Positions 57,835-64,000 of a stretch of DNA of 64,000 nucleotides are shown piece by piece. Under the pieces are notes generated by a model. The model had not been told where the DNA came from and made no database searches. It saw nothing but the letters and a program-made list of their open reading frames with translations. The first letter of the stretch is position 1; each line of letters starts with the position of its first letter. Made by a program: the position numbers and the translations under genes. Source of the stretch: Ditylenchus dipsaci (Eukaryota > Nematoda > Chromadorea > Rhabditida > Anguinidae); the NCBI GenBank assembly GCA_004194705.1, contig SADC01001287.1, positions 62,001 through 126,000 of the forward strand, in the 5' to 3' direction.

Positions 57835-58870
57835 GTTCTAGTGGGATATCTGTTGCCTTTTTTGCCTTGGTCCCCCCTGTTGATTTCATGATGACTTTAA
57901 GATTTGTTTCAAGTTCTTTTTTGTTTTGTCACGAAAATTTAAATTTCGTTTACTTGTTCTTGCATTTTACTTCATTAATTTGCTGTGACACGTGTTTAAA
58001 GATCTTTTTTAATAATACCGTTGTTCTCAAATTATATGTTATTTATTACTTTCCTTTTCAGATCTTGTCATTTCCCGGATATGAGGCACTCCATTGTTGA
58101 CCCGTCTCTTCTTGTGCAATCGCTGGATTTTGGATCGCTTTGCCTGCGCCGTCTCTTCCTCAACCAGTCTTTCGGGTCTCGACCAGTCTTTCGCCCCTAA
58201 ACCTATATGACTAAATGATTGATTCAGTGATTGGCCCCTGAACCACTAGTAAGTATACACTAGTTGGTTTAATTATTCATTCGCCCCTATACCTAATTAA
58301 GAGCCTGGGCATTTGGCTACCTTACATATTACCTCATTCACCACTTACATAATAGATGATTCCATCAGTCAACTGGTCTTTCGCTTCTATGACTGTACGA
58401 CTAGATAGTAAGTTTGGTCATTATTGATCATTTCCCCCTGACTTATTTGAGTAGTCGAGACCAGATGGTTCGACCAGTCTTTCGCCCCTATACCTAATTA
58501 AGAGCCACTTGGATACCTTATTTTTCAACTTAATCACCACCGACGTATAGACACTAGATGGTTCGATCAGTCTTTCGCCCCTGAACCTATATGACTAGTG
58601 GGTACAAGATGGTTCCATTAGTCTTTCGACGCTGAACCTATATGACTGAATGGCTTGCTCGGTCATTTGCCCCTGAACTATATGACTAGTGGATAGTAGA
58701 TGGTCTCGACTGGTTTTTCCCACCTATAACCAAATTTCAACTACAACAAGTAAACGAAACTTAAATTTTCGTGACAAAACAAAAAAGAACTTGAAACAAA
58801 TATTAAAGTCATCATGAAATCAACAGGGGGGACCAAGGCAAAAAAGGCAACAGATAGTCCACTAGAACCA
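57835..58870. mobile_element. Foldback element with a minisatellite loop
   Basis: The left arm, GCCTTGGTCCCCCCTGTTGA and GTTTCAAGTTCTTTTTTGTT to AACTTGTT (57866-57965), mirrors 58745-58855. The loop (58140-58735) is a degenerate tandem repeat of about 50-60 bp built on CGACCAGTCTTTCGCCCCTG and ACCTATATGACTAG. Short GTGGGATATC/CACTAGAAC pieces extend the symmetry outward. Confidence 0.8.
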
Positions 58871-58874
58871 CTAG

Positions 58875-59348
58875 AACTACTAGAACTAGAAGACCAGAAC
58901 TCCACTAGAACTTATTTAAGTCAAAAAAAGAAAAACTTAAAGTTAAAAATTTGGCGGAGATTCAAAAAAATTTTTTAATTTAAGGGGGACTAAGACAATT
59001 TCGCGATTTTTTTTTAATCCGTAATCTGATGATGGCAAACATACTAAACATGAAAAAATATTGTTAGCCATAAATATCAGATTTGCTAAGTAGTTGGTGA
59101 AAGAGTGAGTTATAGGAGGGCTACGAATTTTGTGAACAATTAAATAAGCATCTTTAACTCTCAAGCTGCTATCAATATATTTTCATGCCTCCAGAATTAC
59201 TTTCGAGTGAATTTCGAGTGTTAATTTGAGTGTAAATTTCGTCTCAGGGAATATATGGTAGTGCCTATACGATATGGAAAAACCGGCAGTTGTTGGAACT
59301 ATAATAGTGCCGAGAGTCTCTTTGATCGAGAGTCTCTGTCGGAATCAT
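58875..59348. other. No gene seen
   Basis: Contains a short direct copy of the flank word TTATTTAAGTCAAAAAAAG (58912) and a piece of the hairpin-element flank (TTTCGAGTGAATTTCGAGTG, about 59200). Nothing coding. Confidence 0.35.
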
Positions 59349-59420
59349 GTCTAAGGTAAGTGATTGCGCGCATCTCTAAGCCAGCAATCCTTTCTTCGGG
59401 GCAGGGGGGTGTGATTAGTA
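59349..59420. repeat. Dispersed hairpin element, half copy 5
   Basis: GTCTAAGGTAAGTGATTGCGCG is present, but the matching inverse arm has been lost; TTCTTCGGGGCAGGGGG takes its place. Confidence 0.6.
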
Positions 59421-59427
59421 TGGTAGG

Positions 59428-62400
59428 ATGGCGCACGATAACGCTTTGAGCCAGGGGAATATTCTGTACTATAGCCCTTTTTGCAGACCTAAAGGGTCAA
59501 CTGTAGTGCTTTTCAGACTTTTTGCTGCAATAGTCAATGTATCAGTAATCTTGGTTGAATCTGTTCAAGTTGAACCTATTTTAAAGTTGGAAAAAACTAA
59601 ACACCGAATGGCTATTGACAATCAATCATTTCTGTGTGAAATAAAGACTATCTTAGTTAATCAATTCTTTGATGGAAATAAGGTAGAAGACGATATAACT
59701 CTGCATTTCCAAGGTTAACTTACATCTATATTTTTATATTTACATATATATTCCCACCACTAATTAAAATATTTTTAAATTTGAAAAGAGGGTATCAGGG
59801 AGTTTTTTTTCAATAATCAGAACGCCATATTGTAAGTTAGAAACTTTTTAGAGTCAAAATTATTATGATTTTAATTTTGATACTGACTTTGAAAATTTTC
59901 TGATTCTAAATGTTTTTTCACAAAAACAACATATATTTTTCCCTAAAATTATTATTTTTTCAGAAAAAAGCCTTTTAACTGACAAAATTGGCCTCATTTT
60001 GTCGTAAATTGGATATGGAAAAAGATTGAGACGGACGAAGCTTTTTCTTGGTGCTAAAACACTTTTTTTCGCGCGAAAAAAACGCTTTTCGGCGCCTATT
60101 TAACATTAATTGTTCTACAGTCCACGCTCTGTTTAACCTAACTCTGAAATTTGGAAATTTAGTTTAGATATAGCTAAATTATGGAAAAAGGACGCTCTAT
60201 TCAACACAAACTCTATTTAATGTGAATTTTGCGGCGGTCCCCGGAATTATGCTAAATAGAGCGTGGACTGTACTGAAAAATTAGCTCCAACAAAATAATG
60301 ATTTGGAAAATAACTCTTTTTTAGAATTCAAGTGGCAGTATTAAAATATTTTTGCGTTGGCTCCGTTAAACAGCAGTATTTAGGTCAAACTTATGATGCA
60401 AATGATGACGGTTATGCGCTCTTCGATATTGATATTGTTAATGAATCATATGTATATGCGTATTTAACAGCTCATCATGCTCTTTTATATGAACACATTG
60501 TGAAACTGGAAGAAAAACAACTAGGAAAAAGGTAAGTTACATTAAAAACTATTTTTTCAATAAAAATTACCCAAATATATGTCTCCGACCCACAAATTTT
60601 TTTTATTAGTCACAACTTCCCTAGGCTGGCCTACTTCTCAGCCGAAGTCCTGAGCCTAAACTTGTTGTTACGAAGGGTAGTTACAGCCAGTCTTGGCCAA
60701 TTAACCGGCGTTATCAACCAGCAGGGTTGGCAAGGTGTGACTTTTTCGGCCCCCGGTGTAGCTTTTTTAAAAAGACGTTTTTTTTTCTTTTCATCGATTG
60801 TTTTTTTTTCATTTATTACATTAGCGAATATGATGTTTCTACAGGATGCGCCAAAAGTCCTGACACGGACAAAAATTCAAGATTTTTATGTCCAAACCTA
60901 ACAATATTTAAAAAAAACAATTATACCGTTCGAAAGCTTAGAAAATTATGCACAAGATGCATCATTCAGAATTTGAAATACCAACCTTTCGCATTTACGT
61001 AGGCACGTATTCTTTTACGCCAACTTTCGACCGCCGAGGCGAGCCAATTTACATCAATTTAATTGGTTTGCTGCACCCTGTATAGCAGTTACGGGCAATT
61101 TAGTTGTCATTCGCCACTCATTTTGTAGGCACAAAGATAAGCTTTCGAATGACAACTAAATTGCCCATAACTGCTATACAGGGTGCAGCAAACCAATTAA
61201 ATTCATGTAAATTGGCTCGCTTCGGCGGTCGAAAGTTGGCGTAAAAGAATACGTGCCTGCGTAAATGCGAAAGGTTGGTATTTTAAATTCTGAATGATGC
61301 ATCTTGTGCAGAATTTTCTAAGCTTTCGAACGGTATAATTGTTTTTTTTTAAATATTGTTAGGTTTGGACATAAAAATCTTGAATTTCGTCCGTGTCAGG
61401 ACTTTTGGCGCACCCTGTACATACCACTTGATAGACATCTTCCTCAACCTTTCTACAGAAGTCTTGAAAACGTGTAATATAATTCGAAAATTCAAAGCTA
61501 TCTTTCATTTTGTGCAAATTGTACAAAAAGGGGTGTAGATTTTTTTGTGGCCGAAAAATCCGCACCCTGCCAACCGGTTTATTCGCCGGTGGGCCACCGG
61601 TAGATCACTTTTCTCAACCGGTTGATCAACCGAAAATGGCGGTTGATAAAAAAAACCATCTTATGAAAAATTGCTAAAAATATTGGGTTTACAATCTCTT
61701 CAATATAGACGGATCGTGCTTGACTTAGTTTTTCGCCACAAAATTGTACTTAAACTTGCCATTGTTAATTTAATTCATATGCCAATCTTAAAAGCTTCTA
61801 AAACTAGGGGATTAGAATCTAAATTAGCTATTCCATTGTGCAAAACTAATGTAAGATACAACTATTTCTGTATTAGAGTCTCTAACCTTTACTATAAATT
61901 GCCTATTGCTGTGATTTTTTTCTGGAACTGTCCAATTATTTAAAACGAATTCGGAGAAAATAGATCTTATGAAACTTGTAGATTTGTAATAGTTGCGTGA
62001 TTGTATTTTGTTATTGCTGTGTGCTTAACTCACTTTCGCGTAAATAAATAAATAAAAATAAAATCCAGGCGTGGCCAAGACTGGTTACAGCCATTTTTAA
62101 AAGGTCCGAGTGGGGGTGTATTCGCTAGTAGGTCCGAAATTTCTTTCTTAAAAAATCAGGATCCATTTTCAGACAAGTGCTATCACGATTTACTATTTAT
62201 TTCAGAAAATTGGATGATAAAATTACTGTCAAAGTAACTTTTATTCGAGATGGGTATAGCATAGGAGAAAAAAATTGGTAATAGAGCACAATGACTCACT
62301 TTTTGAATTGAAATCTGCAATATGTCATCTATTTAATGCAAATATGACTGAAGCTGATGTAGCTGTCTGTTTCAACGGTAAAATAATTACATACCGTATT

Positions 62401-63681
62401 TCCTGCAATTTCTTTGCCTCCCCTGATTCAAAGTCGGATTTTTAGCATCGTCTTTTGACACACTTTGCGAAGACTTCTCTCAGGCAAGTTACCACTCAAT
62501 TTGTAGCTCATCTCAATTGGTACAGATATCTCTATATAGTATTTGGCATGGGTGGGTGACGCTATTTTGGTTTTTTGGTAATTTCATTTATTTTTTTTAA
62601 AAAGCTCTCTGTTACGTTGTTCTCCGTGATCTTGCGCATCGTTAAAAAAAATAATTAGTCCGACAAGAGGCTCCAGCGCGGAGTTATAAGGATTTTAAAG
62701 TAGACAATCAACCATAAAACCTGTGAAAAATTTGAGTTATTCACAAATTTTATAAAAAATATAAAAAATTTGCGGTTAAAAGCTTTCTGTTAAGTTGTTC
62801 TACGTGATCTTGCGCATCTTTTGAACGAATAATCAGTCCGATAAAAGGCTTCAATGCCAATTTATTAGGTTTAAAAAAAATCTTGCCCTCCAAATTGGAG
62901 ATGGTGGATTTTGGCCTTGATTTTTGGTGGATGTTTGGGTTCAAGACCAATTTTTGACCAGTTTTTGCTATTTTTTGTCTGATATCTATCCGGAACACTC
63001 AAGAACAGCATCTTAGCTATCTTTTAAATACTTATAATCAAACTTGCTTTGCTCCAACTACCAGGATGGGGCAAGAACCACAATCTACCCCCTAACCAGT
63101 AGGATAGGGCCCGGACCACATAAAAAGTACCCGAACTACTAGGAAAATGCCCGAAAAGGAGGGTGGGCGGAAAGTTTACAGGCATGATGGGTGCTCACGA
63201 ACAGGGCATCCAGGAAGGGGTAATTAGGGGGGGGAAGTTTGTGTGACGGATTAACATATACCTTTCATCAAAATTTCAAAATACGATAAAGGCGCCGATA
63301 GGCGCCTGTGGTCCCTAGTTGATAAATAACTTGCCTGAGAGAAGTCGTCAAAAAGTGAGTCATAAAAACAATGCCAAGAACACGATTTTGAATGAGGGTG
63401 GCCGTTTTATCTAATATGTAAAAAATTCAATTCAATTTAGTACTTTTCCAGGTAGCCTTCTTTTAAAAAGTGACAAAAAGGTTCTTTCAGAACTAAAAAT
63501 TGTCGACCGTTCACGTGTTTATGCATTTCGGAAGACTGAACATCAACTTGCATGTAGATTTTTTAAAAATGTTGATGAAAAGCATCAAGAAATAGATGGT
63601 GGACCAAGTCAACCTACAAAACGCTTAGGCGTCAATGAAGAATCAGTATTTACTAGAAATGTCAAAAGGATTAAGTATTAG
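59428..63681 (+). CDS. Protein with two ubiquitin-like domains
   Basis: Exons: first exon ending 59713 (5' limit uncertain; ATG 59428 or an acceptor at 59486), 60333-60531, 62207-62377 and 63452-63681. Domain 1 spans exons 1-2: LKLEKTKHRMAIDNQSFLCE, IKTILVNQFF, then LKYFCVGSVKQQYLGQTY and YALFDIDIVNESYVYAYL. Domain 2 spans exons 3-4: ITVKVTFIRDGYSI, LVIEHNDSLFELKSAICHLF then VAVCFNGSLLLKSDKKVLSE and LKIVDRSRVYAF. Each has the strand-strand-helix-strand-strand order of a beta-grasp ubiquitin fold with the D-x-S-L-x-x-L-K helix start. The C-terminus is basic (TRNVKRIKY). Splice phases agree if two single A residues are restored in exon 3 (at about 62220 and about 62270). No diglycine end is present, so it is not a conjugated modifier. 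Introns carry MITEs and a LINE fragment. Confidence 0.6.
60118..60270. mobile_element. TA-flanked MITE with CAGTCCACGCTC ends
   Basis: TA-CAGTCCACGCTCTGTTTAAC and the complement AAATAGAGCGTGGACTG-TA. 153 bp, in UBL intron 1. Confidence 0.85.
60725..61577. mobile_element. Outer inverted-repeat element in UBL intron 2
   Basis: GGTTGGCAAGGTGTGACTTT and TTTCGGCC on the left are mirrored by GGCCGAAAAATCCGCACCC and TGCCAACC on the right. It encloses the TA element at 60842-61417. Confidence 0.65.
60842..61417. mobile_element. TA-flanked 576-bp near-perfect palindrome
   Basis: TA-CAGGATGCGCCAAAAGTCC mirrors GGACTTTTGGCGCACCCTG-TA. The arms agree almost base for base through AACAATTATACCGTTCGAAA and GCCAACTTTCGACCGCC. 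The inner ends, GCTGCACCCTGTA and TACAGGGTGCAGC, look like a second pair of TIRs around 61130. Confidence 0.9.
61663..62065 (+). pseudogene. 5'-truncated LINE 3' end
   Basis: The frame reads LKILGLQSLQYRRIVLDLVF, KASKTRGLESKLAIPLCKTN and YNYFCIRVSNLYYKLPIAV, the conserved C-terminal part of CR1/Jockey-like ORF2. It is followed by a stop and a (TAAA)n-type tail at 62040-62063. This is a typical dead-on-arrival 5'-truncated insertion. It is a different copy from that at 53215-54360 and in opposite orientation. Confidence 0.75.
62394..63370. mobile_element. Inverted-repeat element in UBL intron 3
   Basis: The left end TA-CCGTATTTCCTGCAATTTC resembles the CCGTATTT family. GCGAAGACTTCTCTCAGGCAAG (about 62467) mirrors CTTGCCTGAGAGAAGTCG (about 63331). 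The right terminus is degenerate. A duplicated block, AGCTCTCTGTTACGTTGTTC / AGCTTTCTGTTAAGTTGTTC, occurs at 62605 and 62780. Confidence 0.55.
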
Positions 63682-64000
63682 ACACCAAAAAATTGCAAAT
63701 TTAAGGTTGCCAATCCGGCTAAAAATTTGTGTTTTTGACTTTTCTCTTGAATTTTTCAACCTTTTTTCAAAGTGATTACACAATCAGTTAGCCCTGAAAT
63801 TCTTATTTGTAACCAACTATCAATTATTTTAACATATTTAAAAAAATGTATCCTAAAAAGTAAAAGTAGAAAAAATCCTGCTTTTATGAACTGAATTATT
63901 TCTTGTTATTTGGCTTATAGTTTGTTTTCTGGAAAGTTTTCCGAAAAACTGACAGAAAAACTATTTCGAAAACCTATGATGTAAAATATTTTATTGTTCA
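63682..64000. other. 3' flank of the UBL gene; nothing recognised
   Basis: AT-rich sequence without a clear frame. No canonical AATAAA is seen close to the stop. Confidence 0.35.

Overview
The window is eukaryotic and very probably from a nematode. Introns are mostly 40-60 bp and end in TTTTCAG- or TTGCAG-like acceptors. The gene content includes a MATH+BTB (BATH) gene and a secreted cysteine-rich DB-module gene, both typical nematode families. Base composition is AT-rich. No species name is claimed. Ordinary genes fill only a small part of the 64 kb. Most of it is small terminal-inverted-repeat (TIR) elements, long palindromes and transposon remnants, often nested two or three deep.

Layout: 430-2768 is a TA-flanked foldback element with nested palindromes and tRNA-like modules. 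3220-5474 is a BATH gene. 7036-9475 is a decayed hAT transposase gene cut by a non-autonomous hAT element that itself carries another palindrome. 10439-12462 is one TA element inside another, with a mariner-like transposase tail. 12856-13195 is a palindrome with tRNA-like arms that abuts an RPL11 pseudogene (13191-13940). 17171-28146 is a DB-module gene whose second intron is about 10.1 kb and packed with elements. 28278-30908 is an apparently intact hAT transposon with an eight-exon transposase. 32133-33546 (-) is a small membrane-protein gene. 34055-34195 is a FLYWCH exon. 36238-39615 (-) is a ZC3H10-like CCCH zinc-finger gene. 43005-46912 is 4-hydroxyphenylpyruvate dioxygenase (HPPD), missing its N-terminal part. 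48018-48423 (-) is a 100-residue coiled-coil gene. 48828-50697 is an inverted-repeat-bounded unit with unidentified ORFs. 51330-52087 is an inverted partial copy of an HPPD exon, interrupted by a hAT MITE. 53215-54360 (-) is a LINE remnant. 59428-63681 is a gene with two ubiquitin-like domains.

The resident genes (BATH, DB protein, ZC3H10, HPPD, UBL, RPL11 copy) do not form a pathway; what joins them is introns enlarged by element insertion. Three conserved genes (BATH, ZC3H10-like, UBL) need one or two single-base insertions to restore frame. This could be decay or homopolymer errors in the assembly. By contrast the RPL11 copy stays in frame but has three stop codons. All gene models were made by reading frames and splice signals by eye; no alignment or search was run.
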